Source of the DNA: Spirochaetales bacterium
GTDB taxonomy: Bacteria; Spirochaetota; Spirochaetia; DAHUYW01
Assembly (NCBI GenBank): GCA_027306915.1
Contig: DAHUYW010000018.1
Span: 6,822 to 70,821, forward strand
DNA: 64,000 nt
Direction of reading: 5' to 3'
Shown here: piece by piece, positions 17,928 to 27,127 of the stretch
How positions within the stretch are numbered: the first letter of the stretch is position 1
Layout: each line of letters opens with the position of its first letter
Notes under the pieces: model-generated
Seen by the model: only the letters and a program-made list of their open reading frames with translations
The model's database searches: none
Told to the model about the DNA's origin: nothing
Translations under genes and position numbers: made by a program

Positions 17928-18743
17928 CTAGATGTTATCGACGAGAAAGCCGCCGTCGACCGGAAGGCTTGTCCCGGTGACGAATCCGGATGCCCGCTCG
18001 CTCGCGAGAAAGAGAAGCGCTCCTGCAAGCTCCGCTACCTCGCCGAAACGTTGAAGAGGGGTGCGGCTCACGATCGAGCGACCCCGATCGGTGAGGTTTC
18101 CCTCCTTGTCGAGAAGCAAGTCGCGATTCTGCTTCCCGATAAAGAAGCCGGGAGCGAGGGCATTGACCCGGATCCCGTGGGGAGCGAGCTCCTTTGCGGT
18201 CGCCATCGTGAGATTGAGAGTCGCCGCCTTCGCAGCATCGTAGCCCCAAATTCCCGATAATGGAATGTAGGAAGCCATCGAGCAGAGGTTGATGATGTTT
18301 CCCTTCGCCTTCCGCGAGACCCATCGTCCGGCCACCACTTTGGTCGGCACCACAAGCCCGCCAAGGAGGTTCAGGCGAATCACGCTCTCGAACTGGTCGA
18401 GGTCGATGTCGAGAAACGAGCCGCGCCCCCGATTCCCGCCTGCGCAGTTGACGAGGATGTCGACCGCTCCGAACCGCCGCTCGGCAGCCTCGAGCACCCT
18501 GGCGATGTCGCCCTGCGACGTGGCGTCCGCCTCGAGCGGCTGAACGCGATCGCTCGCTCCCGCGATCGAGGCGGCGAGCCGTTCCGCCGCGCGGTCGCTG
18601 TTCGACTGCTTGTGATCCCACAGACTCACGTTGGCCCCTGCGGCGAGCAGAGCCTCGGCGAGGGCACCCGCTATCACTCCGCCGGCGCCGGTGAGCGCGG
18701 CGGTCTTTCCGGCTAATCCGTACAGCTCTTCCAAGTAGCTCAT
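17928..18743 (-). CDS. SDR oxidoreductase, probable D-fructuronate reductase
   Basis: 271-residue short-chain dehydrogenase with the cofactor loop ALTGAGGVIAG (near residues 16-26), the NCAGG motif, catalytic YDAAK (Tyr and Lys) and the C-terminal PVDGGFLVDNI. Adjacent to uxaE and under a DeoR regulator, it is best read as the SDR-type D-mannonate oxidoreductase (fructuronate reductase), although the fold alone would also allow other sugar-acid dehydrogenases. ATG 18743 has GAGGAG nine bases upstream, inside the end of deoR, which stops 2 nt before. Confidence 0.8.
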   Translation of the reverse strand: MSYLEELYGLAGKTAALTGAGGVIAGALAEALLAAGANVSLWDHKQSNSDRAAERLAASIAGASDRVQPLEADATSQGDIARVLEAAERRFGAVDILVNCAGGNRGRGSFLDIDLDQFESVIRLNLLGGLVVPTKVVAGRWVSRKAKGNIINLCSMASYIPLSGIWGYDAAKAATLNLTMATAKELAPHGIRVNALAPGFFIGKQNRDLLLDKEGNLTDRGRSIVSRTPLQRFGEVAELAGALLFLASERASGFVTGTSLPVDGGFLVDNI

Positions 18744-18745
18744 TT

Positions 18746-19507
18746 TCAGTCACTCCTCGCGGCGATCACTTCGATCCCCATCTCTTGCAGCCCGTCCATC
18801 CCCGCAACCCACCGGTCGGTGATCAGGATGTCGACCTCGCTCGCTCGCGCAAATACCGAGAAAGCGTCCCTCCCGAACTTGCTTGCGTCGGCGACAATGA
18901 TGCGCCGCTTCGACGCCTGAAGCGCCTTGGCTTTGAGCTCCGACTCGATGATGTTCTGGGAGGAGAAGACTCCGCCTCCCGAAAAACCGGTAGCGCCAAC
19001 GAAGCAGGTCTCGATCTGAAAGTTCGCAAGGGTCTTCATGGCCATCGGACCGATGAAGGAGCCCGCCTCCTTGCGATAGCTCCCCCCGACCGAGAACAGG
19101 GAAATCCCCGGTGCGTCGGCGAGAACTGTCATCACATCGAGGGAGTTGGTGACGACACGCAGGCTCATTTCGCTCAAGGTCTGCGCGATGAGCATGCACG
19201 TACTCCCTGAATCGAGGTAGATCGTGTCGTCCTCATGAACGAACTCTCGCGCCTTGGCTGCGATCGCTCTCTTCTCCTCGCGGTTCTCCTCGCGGCGCAT
19301 CAGGATGTTCCGCAGCTGGGCGCGATCCTCCGCGAGCCGCGCTCCCCCCCGCGTACGAATGATACTCCCCATCTCCTCGAGAAGGGCCAGGTCCTTGCGA
19401 ATGGTCACCTCCGACACTTCGAGCCGCTCGGTAAGCTCCTGAACTGAAACCGTCCTTAAGCGGGAGATGATCTTCAGGATCTCGTCATGGCGAGGTATAT
19501 GAGACAA
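18746..19507 (-). CDS. DeoR-family transcriptional regulator
   Basis: 253-residue repressor with the N-terminal winged helix (HDEILKIISRLRTVSVQELTERL..SEVTIRKDL) and the DeoR sugar-phosphate sensor domain: DTIYLDSGSTCMLIA near residue 95, RVVTNSL, FVGATGF and LITDRW. Such proteins release DNA on binding a phosphorylated sugar. Translation begins at TTG 19507, after AGGA at nine bases. As first gene of the deoR-SDR-uxaE operon, facing a divergent operon across 197 nt, it probably controls both promoters. Confidence 0.9.
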   Translation of the reverse strand: MSHIPRHDEILKIISRLRTVSVQELTERLEVSEVTIRKDLALLEEMGSIIRTRGGARLAEDRAQLRNILMRREENREEKRAIAAKAREFVHEDDTIYLDSGSTCMLIAQTLSEMSLRVVTNSLDVMTVLADAPGISLFSVGGSYRKEAGSFIGPMAMKTLANFQIETCFVGATGFSGGGVFSSQNIIESELKAKALQASKRRIIVADASKFGRDAFSVFARASEVDILITDRWVAGMDGLQEMGIEVIAARSD

Positions 19508-19532
19508 GACTTCCGTTTCCTTTCGGTCGGAA

Positions 19533-19561
19533 GAATATTGCGAAAACGATCACGCTGTCAA
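19533..19561 (-). promoter_or_regulatory. Promoter of the deoR-SDR-uxaE operon
   Basis: On the minus strand a perfect TTGACA (19556-19561), 17 bases, then ATATTC (19533-19538), a weak -10; shifting one base gives AATATT. Confidence 0.5.
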
Positions 19562-19636
19562 CAGAAAAAGAGGGTCCGCATCCTGTCGGTGCGTCCACCC
19601 GTCTCGTCGGAGGGGGGGTCGCATCCACTCCTCGGC

Positions 19637-19665
19637 TTGACTCGCTGTGCAGGCGCAGGTATCTT
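19637..19665 (+). promoter_or_regulatory. Promoter of the HAD-LarA domain-gnd operon
   Basis: TTGACT (19637-19642), 17-base spacer, TATCTT (19660-19665), 39 nt before the GTG start at 19705. Between this and the divergent deoR promoter lie about 75 nt, room for a shared operator, which I could not define. Confidence 0.6.
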
Positions 19666-19704
19666 TTCGATTGGCATTGACCACCGAAACCAAAGGAAAG
19701 AGAA

Positions 19705-20595
19705 GTGAGCGACCCCGCTGCAATCCTTACGGATCTTCGCCCGCAGAAAAAATTCTTCGTAGGCATCGACTCCGACGGATGTGTTTTCGACACCATGGAA
19801 ATCAAGCAGAAGGAATGCTTCTGCCCCAACTTCGTCTACCACTTCGGCCTGCAGGCGGTCTCGAAGTACGCCCGGGAGGCCTGGGAGTTCGTCAATCTGT
19901 ACTCGAAAGACCGCGGGTGCAACCGCTTCATCGCGGTGATCAAGGCGCTGGACCTCCTGCGCAGGCGGCCGGAGGTAAAGGCGCGCGGCGTCGCGATCCC
20001 CGAGCTAGCGCCCCTGCGGGACTGGATGAAGCGCGAGACCAAGCTCGGCAACCCCGCGCTCAAGGAGGAGCTTGCGCGTAATCCCTCTCCGGAGCTCTCG
20101 ACCGTTTACGACTATTCGGTCGACGCGAACGCCACGGTCGAGCGGATCGTCCGCGGGGTTCCCCCCTTCCCTCTTGTGCGCGAGAGCTTGGAGCGCTTGT
20201 CGCAGGAAGCCGATGTCATGGTCGTGTCGCAGACGCCGACCGAAGCCCTCGTGCGGGAATGGAAGGAGCACGGGGTCGACCGCTGGGTGCGAGTCATTGC
20301 CGGGCAGGAGCTGGGCACCAAGAGCGAGCACTTGAAGTATGCCGCCGCGGGCAAGTATCCGGGCGATCGGATCCTGATGATAGGGGACGCCCCCGGGGAT
20401 CTGAAAGCGGCCCGCGACAACGGGGTCCTCTTCTTTCCGGTGAATCCCGGTCACGAAGAACGCTCCTGGGAGCTTTTCCACCGAGAGGCGCTCGATCGCT
20501 TTCTTTCCGGGCGCTACGCGGGCGACTACGAGGAGCGTCTGATTCGGGAGTTCAACGCCTATCTCCCCGAACGGGCTCCCTGGGAGAGCGCTTGA
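19705..20595 (+). CDS. HAD-superfamily hydrolase (sugar-acid operon)
   Basis: 296-residue HAD protein. Motif I is VGIDSDGCVFDTME (residues 19-32, nucleophile Asp in DSDGC), motif II VVSQTP, and motif III/IV MIGDAPGDLKAA. A cap of about 130 residues with YSKDRGCNRF is inserted after motif I. Members of this set accompany sugar metabolism genes in spirochaetes and Firmicutes; the substrate is unknown. GTG 19705 is preceded by GGAAAGAGAA. Its stop TGA overlaps the ATG of the LarA-domain gene, and the intergenic promoter upstream suggests a three-gene operon with gnd. Confidence 0.8.
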   Translation: MSDPAAILTDLRPQKKFFVGIDSDGCVFDTMEIKQKECFCPNFVYHFGLQAVSKYAREAWEFVNLYSKDRGCNRFIAVIKALDLLRRRPEVKARGVAIPELAPLRDWMKRETKLGNPALKEELARNPSPELSTVYDYSVDANATVERIVRGVPPFPLVRESLERLSQEADVMVVSQTPTEALVREWKEHGVDRWVRVIAGQELGTKSEHLKYAAAGKYPGDRILMIGDAPGDLKAARDNGVLFFPVNPGHEERSWELFHREALDRFLSGRYAGDYEERLIREFNAYLPERAPWESA

Positions 20596-21869
20596 TGCTC
20601 TACTACGCCTGGGGCTCCGAGAACGAATCCCTTTCCGACAACCGTTTGAAAGAGGCCATCCACGAGGCGCTTGCCGGTCTCGGCAGGCGCAGGAGGGTTC
20701 TCGCCGTCCCTCCGGACATCACCCGCCTGCACTCTCAGGCGGGCCGGATCACCGAGCACCTCTTCGGCTACTACGGCGACGCGCTCGTCGATGTTCTTCC
20801 CGCAATCGGAACGCATACTCCGATGACCGAGAAAGAGATCGAGACAATGTACGGCACCGTGCCAAAAGGGCTCTTCCGGGTCCATGCCTGGCGCAAGGAC
20901 CTCGAGACTCTCGGGCGCATTCCATCCGATTTCATCCGCGAGGTTTCGGAAGGAAAGCTCGCCTACGACTGGCCGGCGCAGGTGAATCGCCTCCTCTCCG
21001 CAGGCGGCCATGATCTCATTGTCTCGATCGGCCAGGTCGTCCCTCACGAGGTGGTGGGAATGGCGAGCTACACCAAGAACATCCTCATCGGCGTGGGCGG
21101 GCGTGAGGCTATCAACAAGAGCCACTACCTCGGGGCAGTCTATGGGATGGAGCGGATGATGGGGCGCGCCGACACCCCGGTCCGGAGGGTCTTGAACTAT
21201 GCCGCCAAGCGGTTCGCAGGCGGGCTCCCCATCGTCTACATCCATACGGTCGTCGGAAGGGATGCGCAAGGCGGTCTCGCCCTTCGCGGGCTCTTCGTCG
21301 GCGACGACGACGAGTGCTTCACCAGGGCGGCCGAGCTTTCGCTTAAGGTCAACTTCACCATGGTCGAACGCCCTCTTGCCAAGGTGGTGGTCTTCCTCGA
21401 CCCGCACGAGTTCAAGAGCACCTGGCTCGGCAACAAGGCTATTTACCGCACCCGCATGGCTATTGCCGACGAGGGAGAGCTCGTGGTTCTCGCTCCCGGC
21501 GTTCACACCTTCGGCGAGGACAGCGAGATCGACCGCCTGATTCGCAGGTACGGCTACCTCACCACCCCGGAGATTCTCGACGCGGTCGAGCGGAACGACG
21601 ATTTGAAGGAGAACCTGAGCGCCGCCGCCCATCTCATTCACGGCTCTTCGGAAGGGCGCTTTGCCATCACCTACTGCCCGGGCGCTCTTTCGCGAGAGGA
21701 GGTCGAGCGGGCCAACTTCCACTATGGCGAGCTTGCGAGTACGATGGAGCGCTACCGCCCGGCGACGCTGCGCGATGGGTGGAACGAGCTTGCAGACGGC
21801 GAGCGTTTCTTCTATGTTTCCAACCCCGCAATCGGCCTGTGGGCCTCGCGGGACCGCTTCGCCGCATAG
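20595..21869 (+). CDS. LarA-domain (nickel-dependent racemase family) protein
   Basis: 424-residue protein of the lactate racemase (LarA/DUF2088) family, whose founding member racemises 2-hydroxy acids with a nickel-pincer cofactor. Visible family blocks are [26 protein letters not shown] (the active-site His strand), and [19 protein letters not shown]. The founding enzyme needs LarB, C and E to make its cofactor and none of these is in the window. Position between a HAD phosphatase and gnd, opposite a uronate operon, suggests a sugar-acid substrate rather than lactate. ATG 20595 overlaps the upstream stop (TGATG). Confidence 0.8.
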   Translation: MLYYAWGSENESLSDNRLKEAIHEALAGLGRRRRVLAVPPDITRLHSQAGRITEHLFGYYGDALVDVLPAIGTHTPMTEKEIETMYGTVPKGLFRVHAWRKDLETLGRIPSDFIREVSEGKLAYDWPAQVNRLLSAGGHDLIVSIGQVVPHEVVGMASYTKNILIGVGGREAINKSHYLGAVYGMERMMGRADTPVRRVLNYAAKRFAGGLPIVYIHTVVGRDAQGGLALRGLFVGDDDECFTRAAELSLKVNFTMVERPLAKVVVFLDPHEFKSTWLGNKAIYRTRMAIADEGELVVLAPGVHTFGEDSEIDRLIRRYGYLTTPEILDAVERNDDLKENLSAAAHLIHGSSEGRFAITYCPGALSREEVERANFHYGELASTMERYRPATLRDGWNELADGERFFYVSNPAIGLWASRDRFAA

Positions 21870-21904
21870 ACAGACTGGATCACAAAACCAAGGAGTATTC
21901 AGGA

Positions 21905-23359
21905 ATGGCAGAAAAAGCAGACATTGGTCTCATCGGCCTCGCCGTAATGGGACAGAACCTTGTCCTCAACATGAACGACAAGGGCTATTCGGTTGCGGTC
22001 TTCAACAGGACCGTCTCGAAAGTCGAAGAGTTCCTCGCCGAGGCCGCAAAGGGTCGTGCGACAATCTATGGCGCCCACACCATCGAGGAGTTTGTCGGGC
22101 GTCTCGCGAAGCCGCGCAAGATCATGCTCCTCGTCAAGGCCGGCGAAGCGGTCGACGACATGATCGCTTCGCTGCTTCCCCATCTCGAGAAGGGCGATCT
22201 CGTCATCGACGGCGGCAACTCCCATTTCCCCGACACCATCCGCAGGACCAAGGAGCTATCCGAGAAGGGGCTTCTCTATATCGGCACCGGCGTCTCCGGC
22301 GGCGAAGAGGGAGCCCGGCACGGCCCCTCGCTTATGCCGGGAGGCAATCCCAAGGCCTGGCCTCTGGTGAAGGAGATCTTTCAAGCCGTAGCGGCGAAGG
22401 CCGACGGCCAACCCTGCTGCGACTGGGTAGGAGAGGATGGAGCAGGCCACTACGTCAAGATGGTACACAACGGGATCGAGTACGGCGACATGCAGCTCAT
22501 CTGCGAGGCCTATCAGCTCATGAACGATGGCCTTGGCATGAGCCCCGCCGAGATGAGCGAGGTTTTCGCGGAGTGGAACAAGGGGGAGCTCGACAGCTAC
22601 CTCATCGACATCACGAGCCACATCCTCGCCTACAAGGAAGCCGACGGAAAGCCGCTTGTCGACAAGATTCTCGATACCGCGGGCCAGAAGGGGACGGGCA
22701 AGTGGACGGGCATCAACGCCCTCGACATGGGGGTTCCGGTTACCCTCATCGGCGAAGCGGTCTTCGCCCGCTGTCTTTCGGCGATAAAGGACGAGCGCGT
22801 TGCCGCGTCGAAGCTCCTCAAGGGGCCTTCGGCGAGGTTCAGCGGCGACAAGCGACAGTTCGTCGAAGACATCCGCAAGGCGCTCCTCGCCTCGAAGATA
22901 GTCTCCTACGCGCAAGGCTACATGCTCATGCGCGAAGCTGCAAAAGAGTACAAGTGGAACCTCAATTACGGGGGGATCGCCCTCATGTGGCGCGGGGGAT
23001 GCATCATCCGTAGCGTCTTCCTCGGCCACATCAAGGAGGCCTTCGACCTAGACCCCGGCCTCACCAATCTGCTCCTCGCTCCCTATTTCCGAAAGGTCAT
23101 CGAGGGCTGCCAGGATTCCTGGAGGCGGACGGTCGCCAAGGCGGTCGAGCTCGGTATCCCGGTGCCGGCGCTTTCCACCGCCCTGAGCTTCTACGATGGC
23201 TACCGGAGCGAGCGCCTGCCGGCGAACCTCCTTCAGGCCCAGCGCGACTACTTCGGCGCGCACACCTACGAGCGGACGGACAGGCCGCGCGGCCAGTTCT
23301 TCCACACAAACTGGACCGGCGAAGGGATGGACGTCTCGGCGGGAACCTATAACGCCTGA
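21905..23359 (+). CDS. gnd: 6-phosphogluconate dehydrogenase (decarboxylating)
   Basis: 484-residue enzyme converting 6-phosphogluconate to ribulose-5-phosphate with NADP. It has the Rossmann opening [30 protein letters not shown], the catalytic [21 protein letters not shown] (in pieces: [18 protein letters not shown]), the [13 protein letters not shown] helix (catalytic Lys) and the C-terminal [12 protein letters not shown]. The start ATG 21905 follows AAGGAG. The last gene of the operon, followed by a perfect hairpin. Confidence 0.97.
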   Translation: MAEKADIGLIGLAVMGQNLVLNMNDKGYSVAVFNRTVSKVEEFLAEAAKGRATIYGAHTIEEFVGRLAKPRKIMLLVKAGEAVDDMIASLLPHLEKGDLVIDGGNSHFPDTIRRTKELSEKGLLYIGTGVSGGEEGARHGPSLMPGGNPKAWPLVKEIFQAVAAKADGQPCCDWVGEDGAGHYVKMVHNGIEYGDMQLICEAYQLMNDGLGMSPAEMSEVFAEWNKGELDSYLIDITSHILAYKEADGKPLVDKILDTAGQKGTGKWTGINALDMGVPVTLIGEAVFARCLSAIKDERVAASKLLKGPSARFSGDKRQFVEDIRKALLASKIVSYAQGYMLMREAAKEYKWNLNYGGIALMWRGGCIIRSVFLGHIKEAFDLDPGLTNLLLAPYFRKVIEGCQDSWRRTVAKAVELGIPVPALSTALSFYDGYRSERLPANLLQAQRDYFGAHTYERTDRPRGQFFHTNWTGEGMDVSAGTYNA

Positions 23360-23370
23360 GCCTCGACGCA

Positions 23371-23396
23371 CGGCGCCGGCCGGTTGGCCGGCGCCG
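23371..23396 (+). terminator. GC-rich hairpin after gnd
   Basis: Perfect 11-base stem CGGCGCCGGCC (23371-23381) and GGCCGGCGCCG (23386-23396) with loop GGTT, 11 nt after the gnd stop. No T-run follows, so it may act with Rho or simply protect the 3' end. Confidence 0.6.
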
Positions 23397-23494
23397 ACGT
23401 CGCGCTGTCGCTCAGGCAGCAGCGAGCTTCATCACCGGCGACCGGTCACGGCCCGGCCGCTGTCACCGGCACGAACGCGTCGGGCCAGGCGGCC

Positions 23495-24895
23495 CTATGC
23501 CGAACCAGGCCCGACGGCGTCCTCCTTGCCCTCACCACTTCCCGCGCCGACCTCAAGCGTATAGCTTCCGTCGTCCTCTCCGGAGTAGGTGGTAGCCATG
23601 ATTACTGTGCGTCCGTCGCGCGGGAAGACATAGGTAAGCTGCGAGTCCGTGACATCCTCGGACAGATCGTCGTTTTCCAGCGTCTTGCCCTCCACGTCTC
23701 CCGCGACCAGATAGGTGTCAAAATCGGTCGACCGGAGGTCGATGCGAATGCGCTCCCCTTCCCGCCCCTGAAAGAGATATCGGTCCACCAGCTTGCCGTC
23801 ACGCTGCTCGTCGTCGCCCGAAAGCCTTCCGCGTACGACGTCGCCGCTCCTCAAAGTCTGCGGCGGCTCTGCCGCATCGGTCGAGAGCTCGTAGGCGCCA
23901 CGCCCTTTCTCGTCGATCGAATAGACGCGGATCTCCAGGTCGCCCTCGCCATCGAAGGTGTAGCGGAGCTTCGAGTTCGTGTCGCTGTCCGAGATGTCAT
24001 CGTTCTGCTCGATGTGGTTCGTGCGGTCTTGAACGACGAGAAGCGGATCGAAGGCCGCCGAGGAGAAACTCAAGGTCACGCTGTCACCTGCCTTTCCGTG
24101 GAGCCGGTAGAGGTCGATCGGCTGACCGGCAAGCATGTCGCCTCCGTCATGAAGGGTCCCGTGGATCCGCTCGCCGGCTTTTATCGTTTTCGCATCGCGG
24201 GAAAGCATCACTTGGAGGTTGAAGGAACCCTCCGAATCGGCCTTCTCCGCTGAGACCCCGATGCGCATCTCGCCGTCCTCGGGCGCGACGAAGCGCGCGA
24301 TTGCATGACCGGAGGCGGACTGTTCGGCCGCGAGCTTGCTTCCGTCGGAAAGGATTCCCAGCAAGGCGGGAGAGAAATCGTCCGACCAAACCGCGATCGC
24401 CAGGCGCTGGCCCCTGGAGATCCTCAAGGAATACCAGTCGACGCTCTTCCCCTCCTCGAGAGTCTCATCGTCGCACGTAAGGGTGCCTTGCCTGCGCTCG
24501 CCGATGGTGATGGGCGGCTCGGGACGAATGAGCTTCATCCCTACCAGGTAGCTTCCGCCCGGTTCGGCCGCAGTGCTCGCAGTAATCCCCACCCGGATAG
24601 CTGCGTCGGAGTCGGCGCGATAGGAGTAGGCTGCGCTACCGGCTCGACCCACCCTGGTCTGATCCCCACCGGAGCCGGTGCTGACTACGATAGTCGGAGT
24701 GAAGTCGACCGAAGCGACCCTGATGGCGAGGCGAAACCCCTCTCTTACGGTGACGCTGTACCAACGGATGGGAAACCGGTTGTCGTACCGCTCGTCCCCT
24801 GCCGAAAGCGTGTCGGTCCGGTGGGCGACATCCTGAGCCGAGGCAAAACCCTCCGCGGCGGCCAAAAGCAACGCAAGGATTACACTCCTTCTCAT
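23495..24895 (-). CDS. Secreted protein with four PPC (pre-peptidase C-terminal) domains
   Basis: 466 residues: signal peptide (MRRSVILALLLAAAEGFASAQ) followed by four tandem units of about 110 residues. Each unit carries the PPC-type pattern G-x-L, a D/Y pair (VDWYSLRI, IDLYRLHG, VDRYLFQG), then a strand ending S-x-DF-(S/D)-P/T and a closing G-x-Y/F-x-L (GSYLVGM, GSFNLQV, GAYELST, GSYTLEV). PPC domains usually sit at the end of secreted peptidases; here no catalytic domain is present, so this is a free binding or adhesive array. ATG 24895 has AAAGGAGG upstream. The gene is alone except for the small unknown upstream on the same strand. Confidence 0.8.
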   Translation of the reverse strand: MRRSVILALLLAAAEGFASAQDVAHRTDTLSAGDERYDNRFPIRWYSVTVREGFRLAIRVASVDFTPTIVVSTGSGGDQTRVGRAGSAAYSYRADSDAAIRVGITASTAAEPGGSYLVGMKLIRPEPPITIGERRQGTLTCDDETLEEGKSVDWYSLRISRGQRLAIAVWSDDFSPALLGILSDGSKLAAEQSASGHAIARFVAPEDGEMRIGVSAEKADSEGSFNLQVMLSRDAKTIKAGERIHGTLHDGGDMLAGQPIDLYRLHGKAGDSVTLSFSSAAFDPLLVVQDRTNHIEQNDDISDSDTNSKLRYTFDGEGDLEIRVYSIDEKGRGAYELSTDAAEPPQTLRSGDVVRGRLSGDDEQRDGKLVDRYLFQGREGERIRIDLRSTDFDTYLVAGDVEGKTLENDDLSEDVTDSQLTYVFPRDGRTVIMATTYSGEDDGSYTLEVGAGSGEGKEDAVGPGSA

Positions 24896-24953
24896 TTGCT
24901 TCCTCCTTTTTCGATTCGCGGGATGGTGGGTGGATTAGCGTGTGAACGGTCGC

Positions 24954-25322
24954 TTACGCCGGATAGCTTTCGATCGTGTCCGCAATAAAGGTAACGAGAG
25001 CCTTATCGATCCGGCGCCCCGCATCACGGAACGAGCGGAGCACCTTCTCCTTCGGAAAGCTGCCATCGGCAACAAGGACAGGCGTGCGGTTCTTGAAAGG
25101 GGAAGCCTCACCGTCGTCGACACGATTGTGGTAGAAGCCCTTCTCGCGGTACCAGGTCAGCGCGCGCTGGCCGCTCTCTTTGTCATAGCAGAGCTGAAAT
25201 CCGAGGATCTCACCGAGTGAGTCGTCGTCGTACCAAACGATGAGGTCGAAATTGAAATCGGTGAACCATCGCCTGAATCCGTCGCCGGGAATCTGCCGGA
25301 CCTTGGTGAATTCCGCCAGCAT
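24954..25322 (-). CDS. Conserved hypothetical protein, 122 residues
   Basis: I do not recognise it by name. It starts MLAEFTKVRQIPGDGFRRWF and has a WYDDDSLGEILGFQLCYDK core with aromatic residues, giving the look of a small alpha/beta cytoplasmic protein with no signal peptide. I start at ATG 25322 because GGAGGA stands immediately upstream; the frame stays open for 51 codons more without conserved character. It lies between the PPC-repeat gene and the gmhA-like gene, all on the minus strand. Confidence 0.65.
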   Translation of the reverse strand: MLAEFTKVRQIPGDGFRRWFTDFNFDLIVWYDDDSLGEILGFQLCYDKESGQRALTWYREKGFYHNRVDDGEASPFKNRTPVLVADGSFPKEKVLRSFRDAGRRIDKALVTFIADTIESYPA

Positions 25323-25443
25323 GCTTCCTCCGCTCGCCGGGAAGAATAAAGAAGGGGACCCCGCCTCGTCTTCGAAGGGTAAGTATAGCACGCTCGAAAC
25401 AGCTCTACTATCGAGTAGGGCCTTCCCTCCCGTCGACGAAAGG

Positions 25444-26109
25444 TCAGCCCGCCTGGGGACGGTCCGCACTCCCATAGAACTCGAGCTCGATCATAGCGCA
25501 CAGGGTGTGATAGATGGGAAGGTGCAGCTCCTGGACAAGCGAGGTCTCGATTTCGGGAGCGCGGATGGCGACGTCGCACAGCGCGGCGAGACGCCCCCCC
25601 TCCCTGCCGGTCAGACCGATCACCTTCACCGTGAGCGCTCCCGCCGTGACCGCCGCATGGACGACACTCCGCGAGTTACCGGAAGTGCTAATGGCGATGA
25701 GGACATCTCCTGCTCGGGCGAAGGCGTTTACCTGTTGGGCAAAGACGAGGTCGGGATCGACGTCGTTCGCAAAGGCCGTGAGAAGGGCGGCGTGCGCGGA
25801 GAGCGCGATCGCGGGAAGGCCGCCTTGAAGTCGCTCGGCCTGGATTGCACCGAGCTCGGGCTCGCGCGCGACCAGTTTCGCGCGGAGCTTCGCGGGAAGG
25901 GGACGCTTCAGCCGAAAGCCCTTCAAGAGCTCCCCGGCGATGTGATCGGAGTCCGCAGCGCTTCCGCCGTTTCCGCAGATAAGCACCTTCCCTCCGCTTC
26001 GGTAGCATCCCCGTAGAAGCTCGAATGCCGTGCGAATCTCGTCGCGGAGCGGCGCAAGCACCGGCCGCCTGCCGATGAGCGCCTCTAGAAGGCTCTCGGT
26101 GGTTTCCAT
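25444..26109 (-). CDS. gmhA: SIS-domain sugar isomerase, GmhA type (sedoheptulose-7-phosphate isomerase family)
   Basis: 221-residue SIS protein. The phosphate-binding run LICGNGGSAADSDHIAGEL (near residues 43-61) and AISTSGNSRSVV (around 140) are the GmhA/DiaA hallmarks, as is the closing QELHLPIYHTLCAMIE, where Glu and His act in isomerisation. The family makes D-glycero-D-manno-heptose-7-phosphate from sedoheptulose-7-phosphate, but DnaA-binding DiaA proteins look similar. ATG 26109 has GAGTGAGG upstream. Next to a ROK kinase, LacI regulator and a divergent kinase-phosphatase fusion, it supports a sugar-phosphate role. Confidence 0.75.
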   Translation of the reverse strand: METTESLLEALIGRRPVLAPLRDEIRTAFELLRGCYRSGGKVLICGNGGSAADSDHIAGELLKGFRLKRPLPAKLRAKLVAREPELGAIQAERLQGGLPAIALSAHAALLTAFANDVDPDLVFAQQVNAFARAGDVLIAISTSGNSRSVVHAAVTAGALTVKVIGLTGREGGRLAALCDVAIRAPEIETSLVQELHLPIYHTLCAMIELEFYGSADRPQAG

Positions 26110-26128
26110 CCTCACTCCTTGTCCCTTC

Positions 26129-27127
26129 TCAACGCCCGAGCGCTGCTGACGGCTCCTCGCCTGGGCGAAGCCCTTCGAGCGCCACGCACAGGCTTGCATA
26201 GTCCCCGATCTGCTCGCCAAGGGCGGCGGGGACCACAGTGCACCGCGAGCGCGAAAGCTCCAGGGCCTCATCCCGGATCACCGCTTCCGCCCGGGCACGG
26301 AAGAGGCGCTCGGCACGCGCGAAGATGCTCCCGATCACGATCCGCTCCGGATTGAAGATGTCGATAAGCATCGCGAGCCCCCTGCCGAGGTAGGAAGCGC
26401 TCAGCTCAACAATCTCCAGCGCGACCGGATCGCCGTCCTCAGCCGCAGCGATCACCTCGCGCGCGGTCAGCCGCTGCGCCTCGTCGGGAGTCGGCGCAAA
26501 GGAAACCGATTCTCCCCGCGCCTGCCTGCGCGCTACCTCCTCCCGTGCCAGCTGCGCGATGCCGCCGCCGCTTGCGAATCCCTCGAAGGAGCCTCGCTTA
26601 CCGTAGCCCAACGGACCGTCGGTGGCAAGGCGCACGTGGCCCACCTCGCCGGCCATCCCGCTCGCACCCGAATAGAGTCTTCCTCCGAGAATGAGCCCGG
26701 CCCCCATCCCGGTCCCAAAGGTCAGAAAGATCAGGTTCCGGCAGCCGCGTCCGGCACCCCAGCGCCACTCGGCGAGGGCGCAGGCGTCAGCGTCGTTCTG
26801 GAGAAAGACTGGAAGCCCGGTCGTTTCTTTGAGGATCGAGACTATCTCAACGCGATCCCAGCCCGGAAGATTCGGCGGCGAGAGGATTACTCCCCGTTCG
26901 CTGTCGAGTGGCCCGCCGCAGCTTATCCCCACAGCGACGGCGCCATCCTCTCGATCGGCCGTTCGGGCGAGCCCCACCGCCGCTTCGACGATGCGGGATA
27001 TGGTGTGCGCAGGTCCGCGCTCCGCCTCGGTCGGAAAGCTTGTCCGCTCGAGCAGCCGAGGCTCATCCGTTCCGAGAACTACCGCGCATTTCGTGCCGCC
27101 GATGTCGACGCCGAGGAGACGCCGCAT
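26129..27127 (-). CDS. ROK-family sugar kinase-like protein
   Basis: 332-residue ROK protein without a DNA-binding domain: ATP-binding LLGVDIGGTKCAVVL at residues 4-18, sugar-binding LQNDADACALAEW, LTFGTGMGAGLIL and AGEVGHVR with the zinc-ligand His. The usual zinc-binding signature C-x-C-G-x-x-G-C-x-E is here GYGKRGSFEGFASG: the cysteines are replaced by Tyr and Ser, so zinc is probably not held there, while the glutamate remains. Function is most likely hexose or N-acetylhexosamine phosphorylation. ATG 27127 touches the LacI stop (TGATG). Confidence 0.85.
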   Translation of the reverse strand: MRRLLGVDIGGTKCAVVLGTDEPRLLERTSFPTEAERGPAHTISRIVEAAVGLARTADREDGAVAVGISCGGPLDSERGVILSPPNLPGWDRVEIVSILKETTGLPVFLQNDADACALAEWRWGAGRGCRNLIFLTFGTGMGAGLILGGRLYSGASGMAGEVGHVRLATDGPLGYGKRGSFEGFASGGGIAQLAREEVARRQARGESVSFAPTPDEAQRLTAREVIAAAEDGDPVALEIVELSASYLGRGLAMLIDIFNPERIVIGSIFARAERLFRARAEAVIRDEALELSRSRCTVVPAALGEQIGDYASLCVALEGLRPGEEPSAALGR

